A stretch of DNA of 64,000 bases from the NCBI RefSeq assembly GCF_916619195.1, contig NZ_CAKAKL010000005.1, forward strand, positions 310,001 to 374,000. The letters are read 5' to 3'. The position numbers were made by a program, and so were the translations under genes. Position 1 is the first letter of the stretch. Each line of letters starts with the position of its first letter. The stretch comes from Inquilinus sp. Marseille-Q2685 (GTDB lineage Bacteria; Pseudomonadota; Alphaproteobacteria; DSM-16000; Inquilinaceae). The notes under the pieces were generated by a model, which saw only the letters and a list, made by a program, of their open reading frames with translations, did not search any database and was not told the origin of the DNA. Shown here piece after piece: positions 10,995 to 18,633 of the stretch.

Positions 10995-12569
10995 TTATTC
11001 GCGCCGGAACATATAGGACTGGTTCTCGATGGTCAGGCGCAGCAGGGGCTTGGTTCCGTCCGTATCGATCTGGAACTGGGCGAAGCCGCTCGGGCTGGGC
11101 CCGTTGTTCTCGACGATGGCGGCGAAGCGGCCGACCGGCTTCTGCCGAACCGTGAAGACGCTGCCGTCCCACGGCTCGAGCTGTAGCGCGCCGCCGCCGT
11201 CCTGCAGCTCCAGCACCGCGCCGTCGCCGTCCTGGCGCAGCACGGCCTTGCCGAAGCTCGGCTCGGCATAGGTGCCGGCCAGCGGCGCCAGCGGCAGGGC
11301 CGGCTGCGGGTTTTCCGGCCTGACGAACGCCTTCGCCGATTCGGCGAAGCGGGCCTTCGCGGAATCGAGCGCGGCCGCGACATGGTCGACCCGCGGATTG
11401 TCCAAGAGGCGGTCCAGCACCCAGGCGCCGACGGCGTCCGGGAAGCCGACATTCTCCGCATTGGTCAGGACGACGACGCCGACATCCTTCTCTGGCGCGA
11501 AACCGACATAGGCGCCGAAGCTCGGGGTCCCGCCATTGTGCCAGACGACGCGGCCGTTCGGGGTCAGCACGCCGACCCAGCCCATCGCGTAGAAGGCCTT
11601 GTCGGTGATCCCCACCCGCGCCGTGCGGGTGACCGCCATGTTCTCCGGCGAAACGATCTTTCGGCCGTCGAAGCTGCCGTCGCGCAGCTGCAGCCGCAGC
11701 CAGCGCGCCATGTCCTCGATGGTGGAGTTCATGTCGCCGGCGCCGCCGAAGGCGTAGGGGAACAGCGGGGTGAACGGCACCTCCACCGTGCCGTCGGGGG
11801 TCCAGCGATGGCCCTGGGTATGGTCGGGCGCGGCCTCGATCGCCTCGGCGGTCGTCGATGTCTCGGCCATGCCCAGCGGCTCCAGCAGGTCCCGGCGCAG
11901 CACCGCGTTCCAGTCCGCGGCCTCCTCGCCGCGTGCGACGATGCGGCCGGCCAGCATGTGGGTGATGTTGGTGTAGGCGAAGGTGGAGCGGAAGCTCGAC
12001 ACCGGCTCGACATGGCGCAGCGATCGGATCATCGCCGCCTCGTCCAGCCCCAGGATGCCGAGCGAATCATTGGCGTAGGGCGGCAGGCCCGAGCGCTGCG
12101 CGAGCAGGTCGAACACCCGGAACTCGCGCGTCACCCAGGGGTCCTTCAGCTGGAATTCCGGGTCGAGGTCGACGACGCGGTCGTCCCAGCGCAGCGTGCC
12201 GCGGTCCACCGCGATCGCCAGGGTGGCGGCGAGGAACGCCTTGGTGGTCGATCCGATCTGGAACACGGTGCGCGTGCCCACCGCCCCGCCCTTCGCCTTG
12301 CTGCGCACGCCGAAGCCATGGGCGTAGACCAGCTTGTCGCCGCTGACGATGCCGATGGCGAGGCCCGGCGTGTCGAATGCCTTCATCCCGGCCGCGGCAT
12401 AGGCTTCGAGCTCGGGCTCCAGGGCGGGGATCCGCGCGTCCATCGGCGCATCCGCGGCCCGCGCCGCCGGGCCGACGACGGACAGGGCCAGGATGGCGAG
12501 CGCCGCGGCTGTGAAGCGCCGCCGGGACGCCGATGGCGCGCTGTAGTGCCGAATCTGCCGATTGCTCAT
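10995..12569 (-). CDS. Exported beta-lactamase-fold serine hydrolase with C-terminal lipocalin-like domain
   Basis: Protein of 524 residues with an N-terminal signal peptide (hydrophobic residues about 20-38, cleavage after ARA). The active-site S107-T-T-K110 lies in FQIGSTTKAFLAA, the Y-x-N motif is YTNIT, and WHNGGTPSFGAY holds the third (HxG) motif. After residue about 400 a beta-rich extension (GTYAEPSFGKAVLRQ onwards) resembles the C-terminal domain of PBP4*/EstB-type peptidases. It probably acts on a D-amino-acid peptide or ester in the periplasm. The start is fixed by AGGAGG six bases before the ATG. The gene is divergent from an ABC binding protein. Confidence 0.85.
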   Translation of the reverse strand: MSNRQIRHYSAPSASRRRFTAAALAILALSVVGPAARAADAPMDARIPALEPELEAYAAAGMKAFDTPGLAIGIVSGDKLVYAHGFGVRSKAKGGAVGTRTVFQIGSTTKAFLAATLAIAVDRGTLRWDDRVVDLDPEFQLKDPWVTREFRVFDLLAQRSGLPPYANDSLGILGLDEAAMIRSLRHVEPVSSFRSTFAYTNITHMLAGRIVARGEEAADWNAVLRRDLLEPLGMAETSTTAEAIEAAPDHTQGHRWTPDGTVEVPFTPLFPYAFGGAGDMNSTIEDMARWLRLQLRDGSFDGRKIVSPENMAVTRTARVGITDKAFYAMGWVGVLTPNGRVVWHNGGTPSFGAYVGFAPEKDVGVVVLTNAENVGFPDAVGAWVLDRLLDNPRVDHVAAALDSAKARFAESAKAFVRPENPQPALPLAPLAGTYAEPSFGKAVLRQDGDGAVLELQDGGGALQLEPWDGSVFTVRQKPVGRFAAIVENNGPSPSGFAQFQIDTDGTKPLLRLTIENQSYMFRRE

Positions 12570-12602
12570 GAAGCCTCCTGAAAATAGCGCATGAAAATTT
12601 CC

Positions 12603-12619
12603 ATTCTGAAGAACAGAAT
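12603..12619. promoter_or_regulatory. Inverted repeat at the start of the hydrolase transcript (candidate operator)
   Basis: ATTCTG-N5-CAGAAT, a perfect 6-5-6 inverted repeat. It overlaps the edge of the predicted -10 box and the expected transcription start of the minus-strand hydrolase, a typical repressor position. The protein that might bind is unknown. Confidence 0.35.
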
Positions 12620-12646
12620 TATCACAAACAGTCCTGCGTCGGTCAA
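12618..12646 (-). promoter_or_regulatory. Sigma-70-type promoter of the exported hydrolase
   Basis: On the minus strand, TTGACC (12646-12641), a 17-base spacer, then GATAAT (12623-12618). The transcript would start near 12611 and have a leader of about 40 bases before the ATG at 12569. Confidence 0.55.
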
Positions 12647-12738
12647 AGCGGAACGGAGCAGCAGCCTGCGCCCGATCGATTGACCTCGCCCGTCGAACGC
12701 GCCTTACTGGCGCCCAATGAACAGGGGGAGGCTGGAAG

Positions 12739-14241
12739 ATGGGACGGATGATTCGGGCGTCGCTGGCGGCAGCGGCGGCAGCCCTCGTCGGATCGATGGC
12801 GGCGGCACAGACGCTGGAGGTCGCGACCGACCAGTCGCCGGTCGGGCTGGACCCGCATGTCGCCACCTCCTTCGCCACGGTGCTGGTCAACGGCGCGGTC
12901 TATGAGGGCCTGACCTCGATCGACAAGGACCTGAAGGTGGTGCCGGAGCTGGCCGAATCCTGGACCATCTCGCCCGACGGCCTGACCTATGTCTTCACCC
13001 TGCGGCCGGGCGCGAAGTTCCACGACGGGTCGCCGGTGACCCCGGCCGACGTCGCCGCCAGCTTCGCCCGGGTGCGCGACCCGAAGACCGGCTCGCCCTA
13101 TGCCAGCCGCATCGACATGGTGAAGTCGGTCGAGCCGACCGGCGACCGGCAGGTGACGGTGACGCTGTCGACGCCGTCGGCGCCGTTCCTGGCCAACCTG
13201 CCGCAGATCGTGATCGTGCCGGCCGCGGCGGCGACCGGCGGCATCGACCTGCAGCGCAGGACCGACGGCACCGGCCCGTTCACGCTGAAGGAATGGGTGC
13301 CCGACACCTACCTGCTGCTGGCGAAGGCCGACGGCTACTGGCAGCCGGGGCTGCCGAAGCTCGACGCGATCAAGTTCAACATCGTGCCCGAGGCCTCGAC
13401 CCGGCAGGTCGGCATCTCCGGCGGCACCTATCAGCTGCTGCCGAATGTCGACCCGGCCACGGCGGCGACGCTGCAGGGCACCCCCGGCGTCACGCTCCTG
13501 GAGACGACCGATCTGTCCTACACGCTGGTCGGCATGAACGTGTCGAAGCCGCCCTTCGACAACCCGAAGGTGCGCCAGGCGCTGAACACCGCGATCGACC
13601 GGTCGCAGATCGTCGAGGCCGCCTATTTCGGCAAGGGCCAGCCCGGCGGGCCGCTGTCGCCGGCGCTGAAGGACTGGGCGCTGCCGGTGTCGGACTATCC
13701 CTGCTACGCCGCGGATCCGGAGAAGGCGAAGACGCTCCTGGCCGAGGCCGGCGTGGCCCTGCCGCTGAAGGCCGAACTGAAGGTGCTGGGCTCGAACCAG
13801 CTGGTGGTCGACGTCGCCCAGGTGGTGCAGGCGCAGCTCAACGCCGCCGGCTTCGAGGTGGCGCTGAACGTGCAGGAGCAGGGCACCTTCATCCAGGACT
13901 GGCGCAACTCCAACTTCCAACTCTTCGCCTCGATCAACGGCGGCGTCGCGGATCCGGACGGCTACATGTTTCGCACCTTCCGCACCGGCGGCTCGACCAA
14001 CGTCTTTAAGTATTCGGACGCCGAGGTCGACCGCCTGCTGGACGAGGGGCGGACGACGCTGGATCCGGCGAAGCGCAAGGCGATCTACGCCGACCTGCAG
14101 AAGCGCCTGGCCTGCGACGGGCCGATCGCGCATCTGGCCTTCGGCCAGCTCTTCACCGCGGTGCGCGACGGCGTGACCGGATACGAGATCACCGGCAACC
14201 GCTCCACCCGCTCGCTGCGCCAGACGGCGCTGGAGAAGTGA
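12739..14241 (+). CDS. ABC transporter substrate-binding protein, peptide/nickel (SBP_bac_5) family
   Basis: Periplasmic binding protein of 500 residues. The signal peptide runs over residues 1-24 (ends SMAAAQ). The body has the family landmarks NGAVYEGLTSID, ESWTISPDGLTYVFTLRPGAKFHDGSPVT and DNPKVRQALNTAIDR. It captures a peptide or a related solute and delivers it to the permeases encoded at 14387 and 15334. The solute cannot be told from the sequence. The gene is separated from the permease genes by a palindromic element rather than by a short gap. Confidence 0.9.
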   Translation: MGRMIRASLAAAAAALVGSMAAAQTLEVATDQSPVGLDPHVATSFATVLVNGAVYEGLTSIDKDLKVVPELAESWTISPDGLTYVFTLRPGAKFHDGSPVTPADVAASFARVRDPKTGSPYASRIDMVKSVEPTGDRQVTVTLSTPSAPFLANLPQIVIVPAAAATGGIDLQRRTDGTGPFTLKEWVPDTYLLLAKADGYWQPGLPKLDAIKFNIVPEASTRQVGISGGTYQLLPNVDPATAATLQGTPGVTLLETTDLSYTLVGMNVSKPPFDNPKVRQALNTAIDRSQIVEAAYFGKGQPGGPLSPALKDWALPVSDYPCYAADPEKAKTLLAEAGVALPLKAELKVLGSNQLVVDVAQVVQAQLNAAGFEVALNVQEQGTFIQDWRNSNFQLFASINGGVADPDGYMFRTFRTGGSTNVFKYSDAEVDRLLDEGRTTLDPAKRKAIYADLQKRLACDGPIAHLAFGQLFTAVRDGVTGYEITGNRSTRSLRQTALEK

Positions 14242-14262
14242 TGATTCCAGCCTATCCTTTCT

Positions 14263-14340
14263 TGTCATTGCCGGGCTTGACCCGGCAATCCAGAGGATGT
14301 CGACAGTCTCTGGATGCCCGGGTCAAGCCCGGGCATGACA
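14263..14340. repeat. Interspersed palindromic element, family A, copy 3
   Basis: Inverted repeat of 78 bp, TGTCATTGCCGGGCTTGACC ... GGTCAAGCCCGGGCATGACA, lying between the binding-protein gene and the first permease gene of the same transporter. A strong hairpin here could lower expression of the permeases relative to the binding protein or stabilise the upstream mRNA. Confidence 0.75.
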
Positions 14341-14386
14341 GAAAAGGGGTTGCGGCGGGACCGAGCTATCGTCCCGGTGAGGCGTC

Positions 14387-15337
14387 ATGGTCCGCTTCCT
14401 GACCGGGCGGCTGCTCGACCTGCTGGTGGTGCTGTTCGGGGTCTCGGTCGTCGCCTTCCTGATGATCCGGCTGATCCCGGGCGATGCGGTGCAGATCATG
14501 CTCGGCGCCAACAGCGAGGTGACGCCCGACCGGATCGCGGCGCTGCGCCAGCGCCTCGGCCTCGACCAGCCGCTGGTGACGCAGTATCTCGCCTGGCTCG
14601 GCGGGCTGCTGACCGGCGATCTCGGCACCAGCCTGTGGACCGGCCGGCCGGTTCTGGAGGAGATCGCGGCCCGGATCGGCGTCACCATCGAGGTGACGCT
14701 TTTGGCGCTCGCCGTCTCGGTGGCGCTGGCGGTGCCGGCCGGCTGCCTGATGGCCTATTTCCGCAACTCGGCGCGCGACTATCTGGTGCGGGTGGTCACC
14801 ATCGCCGGCGTCACCGTGCCCTCCTTCTGGCTCGGCGCGCTGCTGATCTACCTGTTCCACGGCGTGTTCCCGGCCTTCCCGGCGATCGGCTTCGTGCCGC
14901 TGGCCGAGGATCCCGTCGGCAACCTGCAGCGGATGCTGCTGCCGACCATCGCGCTGGCCGTGCCGGTGCTGGCCTCGCTGTCGCGCATCGTCCGCTCCGC
15001 CATGCTCGACGCGCTGGGGCAGGACTACATCCGCACCGCCCGGGCCAAGGGCGTCAGCGAGCGGTCGGTGGTGTTCCACCACGCCTTCCGCAACGCCATG
15101 ATCCCCTTCGTCACCGCGCTCGGCATCTCCGCCGGCTATCTGTTCGGCGGCGCCATCGTGGTCGAGCAGGTCTTCGCCCTGCCGGGGCTCGGCCGGCTGA
15201 TGCTGGGCGCGATCGCGGAGCGGAACTACCCGCTGATCCAGGCGGCGATCCTGCTGGTCACCGCCGGATTCGTGCTGGTGAACTTCGTCACCGACATGCT
15301 CTACGCCGCGCTCGACCCGCGGATCGGCCTCAGATGA
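14387..15337 (+). CDS. ABC transporter permease, DppB/OppB type
   Basis: Inner-membrane permease of 316 residues with about six helices. GDLGTSLWTGRPVLEEIA and the cytoplasmic EAA loop DYIRTARAKGVSERSVVFHH are diagnostic for the first permease of peptide importers. The last codons overlap the start of the second permease gene (ATGA), so the two are translationally coupled. It pairs with the binding protein encoded upstream. Confidence 0.92.
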   Translation: MVRFLTGRLLDLLVVLFGVSVVAFLMIRLIPGDAVQIMLGANSEVTPDRIAALRQRLGLDQPLVTQYLAWLGGLLTGDLGTSLWTGRPVLEEIAARIGVTIEVTLLALAVSVALAVPAGCLMAYFRNSARDYLVRVVTIAGVTVPSFWLGALLIYLFHGVFPAFPAIGFVPLAEDPVGNLQRMLLPTIALAVPVLASLSRIVRSAMLDALGQDYIRTARAKGVSERSVVFHHAFRNAMIPFVTALGISAGYLFGGAIVVEQVFALPGLGRLMLGAIAERNYPLIQAAILLVTAGFVLVNFVTDMLYAALDPRIGLR

Positions 15338-16203
15338 CGGCACTGCTGCCCGAGACCCTGGCGCCGCCCTCGCGCCGCCGCATCGCGGCGCCGCGCCACC
15401 CGCTGGTCTGGATCGGCGGGGCGCTGGTGCTGCTGCAGGTCGGGGCGGCGCTGCTGGCGCCCTGGATCGCGCCGGACGACCCGCTGGCCCAGCATGTCAT
15501 CCGGCGAATGAAGGGCCCCAGCGTCGCGGCGTGGCTCGGCACCGACCAGTTCGGCCGGGACGTGCTGTCGCGCATCCTCTACGGCTATCGCGCCTCGCTC
15601 GCCGCCTCGGCCAGCGCGGTGCTGCTGGCGCTCCTGGTCGGCGGCACCCTGGGCGTGGCCGCGGCGCTGCGCGGCGGCTGGCTCGACCGCGCCGGCATGC
15701 GGCTGATGGACATCCTGTTCGCCTTCCCGATCATCCTGCTGGCGATCGGCATCGTCGCCATGCTGGGGCCGGGGGCGACGACCACGGCGCTGGCGATCGG
15801 CGTCGTCTACATCCCGGTCTTCGCCCGCCTCCTGCGCGGCCCGGCTCTGGTGGTCGCCGGCAGCCAGTATGTGCTGGGCGCCCGCGCCATCGGGGCGGGC
15901 GAGGGGCGGGTGCTGTGGCGCCATGTGCTGCCCAACCTCGCCAGCGTCATCCTGGTCCAGGCCAGCCTGTCGCTGTCCACCGCCATCCTGGTCGAAGCGT
16001 CGCTGTCCTTCCTCGGCCTCGGCACCCAGCCGCCGACGCCGTCGCTCGGCCGCATGCTGGCCGAGGCGCGCGGCTATCTGCTGCTGTCGCCCTGGGATTC
16101 GATCTTCTCCGGCCTTGCCATCCTGTTGGCGTCTTTCGGCTTCAACCTGCTCGGCGACGGGCTGCGCGATGCGCTCGATCCCAGGCTGCGGGGTAGTGGA
16201 TGA
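15334..16203 (+). CDS. ABC transporter permease, DppC/OppC type
   Basis: Second permease (289 residues) of the peptide-type importer. LGTDQFGRDVLSRILYGYR and the EAA loop YVLGARAIGAGEGRVLWRH are typical of the DppC subfamily. The start at 15334 overlaps the dppB-like stop by four bases. The open frame continues upstream to 14314, but that part is a shadow of the first permease gene. No ATPase gene follows: the next gene is an acetyltransferase, so the ATP-hydrolysing subunits must come from elsewhere. Confidence 0.92.
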   Translation: MTALLPETLAPPSRRRIAAPRHPLVWIGGALVLLQVGAALLAPWIAPDDPLAQHVIRRMKGPSVAAWLGTDQFGRDVLSRILYGYRASLAASASAVLLALLVGGTLGVAAALRGGWLDRAGMRLMDILFAFPIILLAIGIVAMLGPGATTTALAIGVVYIPVFARLLRGPALVVAGSQYVLGARAIGAGEGRVLWRHVLPNLASVILVQASLSLSTAILVEASLSFLGLGTQPPTPSLGRMLAEARGYLLLSPWDSIFSGLAILLASFGFNLLGDGLRDALDPRLRGSG

Positions 16204-16676
16204 TGGCTGAGGCGAAGACGATGGAGGCGGTGACGGTCCGGCCGCCGGTGGCGGCGGATCTGCCGGCTCTGGCGGATGTGGCCTGGCGCAGCACCCGCGC
16301 CGCCTTCGAGCACATCCTCCCGGCCGCGGTCCTGGACCGCAAGCGGCCGGAGGATTTCGCCCGCCGCTTCGCCGCCCGGCTGCCGGACCTGCGCGTCGCC
16401 GTCGATGCCCATGACGCGCAGCTCGGCTTCTCGCTGATGACCGGGTCGCATCTCGACATGCTGTTCGTCGACCCGGCGGCGCAGGGCCGGTCGGCCGGCA
16501 CCGCCCTCCTGGCCGACGCCGTGGCGCGCGGCTGCCGCACGCTGGAGAGCTTCGCCCACAACCGGCTCGCCCGCCGCTTCTACGAATCCCGCGGCTTCCG
16601 ACTGTGCCGCTCCTACCGCCGGCTCTATGAGGGGCTCGAGCTGCCCTTCGTGCTCTACGCCCTGGCCGAAGGATGA
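16200..16676 (+). CDS. GNAT-family N-acetyltransferase
   Basis: Protein of 158 residues with the GNAT acetyl-CoA fold. LDMLFVDPAAQGRSAGTALL is the V-x-P-x-x-Q-x-x-G/A-x-G/A acetyl-CoA motif, and FYESRGFRLCRSYRRLYEG is the C-terminal beta-bulge. The substrate (a small molecule or a protein N-terminus) is unknown. It overlaps the permease stop by four bases and so belongs to the transporter operon, perhaps modifying the imported solute. Confidence 0.82.
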   Translation: MMAEAKTMEAVTVRPPVAADLPALADVAWRSTRAAFEHILPAAVLDRKRPEDFARRFAARLPDLRVAVDAHDAQLGFSLMTGSHLDMLFVDPAAQGRSAGTALLADAVARGCRTLESFAHNRLARRFYESRGFRLCRSYRRLYEGLELPFVLYALAEG

Positions 16677-16730
16677 AAGGCAGCGTTGCCCGAAACGCAT
16701 TGCCCGATTGCCGTTTTGCCGATAAGTCTT

Positions 16731-16757
16731 GGGGCCGCCGCTCCTGACAGCGGCCCC
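16731..16757 (+). terminator. GC-rich hairpin between the transporter operon and metZ
   Basis: GGGGCCGC, an 11-base loop, then GCGGCCCC. A strong stem but with only a weak T-run (GTGGTGATTT) after it. It ends exactly where the SAM-II riboswitch begins, so it is either the terminator of the upstream operon or an extra helix of the metZ leader. Confidence 0.45.
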
Positions 16758-16812
16758 GTGGTGATTTGAGCCGACCGGCTTGCGGCCACGTTAATCTCCG
16801 CTAAAAGGTCGG
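16757..16812 (+). ncRNA. SAM-II riboswitch upstream of metZ
   Basis: Compact S-adenosylmethionine sensor found mainly in alphaproteobacteria. Stem P1 is CGTGG (16757-16761) with CCACG (16786-16790). The loop begins with the conserved TGATTTGAG. CCGACC (16771-16776) pairs with GGTCGG (16807-16812) to form the pseudoknot, and GTTAA and GCTAAA are conserved strand segments. SAM binding closes the pseudoknot and is expected to lower metZ translation. The metZ ribosome-binding site (GAGGAG, 16853-16858) lies about 40 bases downstream, so control may act through a further structure. Confidence 0.92.
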
Positions 16813-16866
16813 ATGCGCGCAGGTCCCGCACGCACCGCCTCCCGGTCGGATCGAGGAGTCGGTGAG

Positions 16867-18075
16867 ATGGATCGATACGAAGCCCCCAGCGAAGACGAAT
16901 TCGGCCCCGAGACCGCGCTGATCCGCGGCGGCACCCGACGAACGCCCTATGGCGAGACCTCCGAGGCGATCTTCCTGACCTCGGGGTTCGTCTATGACAG
17001 CGCCGCGGCGGCCGAGGCGCGCTTCACCGGCGACGAACCGGGCTTCGTCTATTCCCGCTACGGCAACCCGACGCTGGAGGTGCTGGAGCAGCGCCTGGCC
17101 CTGCTGGAAGGGGCCGAGGGCTGCCACGTCACCGCCAGCGGCATGTCGGGCGTGTTCACCGCGCTGTTCTGCCATCTGCGCGGCGGCGACCACGTCGTGG
17201 CCAGCCGGGCGCTGTTCGGCTCCTGCTTCGTCATCCTCGGCACCATCCTGCCGCGCTACGGCATCACCACCACCTTCGTCGACGGCGGCGACCTCGCGGC
17301 CTGGGAGGCGGCGATGCGGCCGAACACCCGGGCCGTGTTCCTGGAGACGCCGGCCAACCCGACACTGGACCTGGTCGACGTCGCCGCTGTGGCGAAGATC
17401 GCCCATGCCGCCGGCGCCAAGGTGTTCATCGACAACGTCTTCGCCACGCCCCTGGGCCAGAAGCCGCTGGAGCTCGGCGCCGATGTGGTGATCTACTCCG
17501 CCACCAAGCACATCGACGGCCAGGGCCGGGTGCTGGGCGGCGCGGTGCTGGCCGACAGGAAGTTCCTGACCGACGACTTCCTGCCCTATTACCGGCACAC
17601 CGGCCCGGCCCTGTCGCCCTTCAACGCCTGGGTGCTGGTGAAGGGGCTGGAGACGCTGGGCCTCAGGGTCGAGCGCCAGGTTTCCAGCGCCCACCGCCTG
17701 GCGCAGCTGGTCGAGGCGCATCCGGCGGCGAAGTCGGTGCGCTACCCTTGGCTGAAGAGCCACCCGCATCACGAGCTGGCGAAGCGCCAGATGAAGAACG
17801 GCGGCACGCTGGTCGCCTTCGACCTCGGCAGCAAGGCGGCGGCCTTCGCCTTCCTCGATGCGCTGCGGCTGGTCGACATCTCGAACAATCTCGGCGACAC
17901 CAAGTCGCTCGCCACCCATCCGACCACCACCACCCACCGGGCGATGGAGGCGGCGGACCGCGCCGCCATGGGCATCACCGAAGGGCTGGTGCGGCTGTCG
18001 GTCGGCCTCGAGGGCATCGAGGACCTGGAGCGCGACCTGTCCCGCGCCCTCGACGCGGCGAAGCGGGCCGGCTGA
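16867..18075 (+). CDS. metZ: O-succinylhomoserine sulfhydrylase
   Basis: PLP enzyme of 402 residues from the Cys/Met [16 protein letters not shown]. It makes homocysteine from O-succinylhomoserine and sulfide in methionine synthesis. The PLP lysine is K214 in YSATKHIDGQGR, and ETPANPTLDLVD and THPTTTTHRAM are substrate/PLP segments typical of MetZ. The start at 16867 has GAGGAG eight bases upstream; the earlier in-frame ATG at 16813 directly abuts the riboswitch and lacks a ribosome site. A SAM-II riboswitch in the leader gives feedback control by SAM and independently supports the methionine assignment. Confidence 0.94.
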   Translation: MDRYEAPSEDEFGPETALIRGGTRRTPYGETSEAIFLTSGFVYDSAAAAEARFTGDEPGFVYSRYGNPTLEVLEQRLALLEGAEGCHVTASGMSGVFTALFCHLRGGDHVVASRALFGSCFVILGTILPRYGITTTFVDGGDLAAWEAAMRPNTRAVFLETPANPTLDLVDVAAVAKIAHAAGAKVFIDNVFATPLGQKPLELGADVVIYSATKHIDGQGRVLGGAVLADRKFLTDDFLPYYRHTGPALSPFNAWVLVKGLETLGLRVERQVSSAHRLAQLVEAHPAAKSVRYPWLKSHPHHELAKRQMKNGGTLVAFDLGSKAAAFAFLDALRLVDISNNLGDTKSLATHPTTTTHRAMEAADRAAMGITEGLVRLSVGLEGIEDLERDLSRALDAAKRAG

Positions 18076-18189
18076 CGGCGGAACCCTCGCGGGGTGAGGC
18101 ACGGCGCCGCGCCCCCCGATCCCGGCGACCGGAATTCGGTTCTGCCGCGTTGTGGCGGACGAAGGGGGATTCTCGTCCCTGGAGTTCGC

Positions 18190-18594
18190 ATGATGAGATG
18201 GAAGCTCGCCCTGGCCGCGATGGCCGGGCTGGCGATGACGGCCCTGACGGCGACGGCGGCCGATGCCGCGCCGGGCTACACCACCGCTTCGGTCCGGCTG
18301 CGCGCCGGGCCGGGGGCCGACTATCCGGTGGTCGCGCGGCTGCGGCCGGGCGTGCCGGTGCAGATCTTCGGCTGCCTCGACGGCTGGGCCTGGTGCGACA
18401 TCGGCGTCGGTCCCGACCGCGGCTGGACCGACGGCCGGTTCCTGGCGGCCGATGTCCAGCATCGCCGCCGGATCATCGTCGAGGCGGCGCCGGTGATCGG
18501 CGTGCCGGTGATCACCTTCGATGCCGGCCCGTACTGGGATAACTACTACCGCGGCCGGCCCTGGTACCGCGACCGCGGCCGCTGGGTGCATTAG
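18190..18594 (+). CDS. Exported bacterial SH3 (SH3b) domain protein
   Basis: Small secreted protein of 134 residues. The signal peptide covers residues 1-25 (MMRWKLALAAMAGLAMTALT up to ADAA). One bacterial SH3 domain follows (YTTASVRLRAGPGADYPVVA ... WCDIGVGPDRGWTDGRFL, about 28-85). A short tail rich in tyrosine, tryptophan and arginine ends the protein (YYRGRPWYRDRGRW). Such proteins are found at the cell envelope and may bind peptidoglycan. GGAG precedes the start. It is followed by a strong terminator and stands alone. Confidence 0.8.
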   Translation: MMRWKLALAAMAGLAMTALTATAADAAPGYTTASVRLRAGPGADYPVVARLRPGVPVQIFGCLDGWAWCDIGVGPDRGWTDGRFLAADVQHRRRIIVEAAPVIGVPVITFDAGPYWDNYYRGRPWYRDRGRWVH

Positions 18595-18607
18595 CGGCGA
18601 GAGAGAA

Positions 18608-18630
18608 GGGCGGCTCCACCGGAGCCGCCC
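18608..18630. terminator. Intrinsic terminator between convergent genes
   Basis: Perfect 10-bp stem GGGCGGCTCC / GGAGCCGCCC with an ACC loop, followed on the plus strand by GTTTCATT. It lies between the stops of the convergent SH3 and RND permease genes and probably serves both directions. Confidence 0.75.
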
Positions 18631-18633
18631 GTT

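Noticed and set aside
7621-12569. Calling the two beta-lactamase-fold genes antibiotic-resistance genes
   Set aside because: Both lack the features of true class C enzymes; context and the extra domain fit peptidase, amidase or esterase roles better.
14314-15333. Extending the second permease gene upstream to 14314
   Set aside because: The upstream part overlaps the first permease gene in another frame and has no membrane-protein character.
16813-16866. Starting metZ at the ATG directly after the riboswitch
   Set aside because: No ribosome site could fit without lying in the pseudoknot, and the extra residues are not like MetZ; the ATG at 16867 has GAGGAG upstream.
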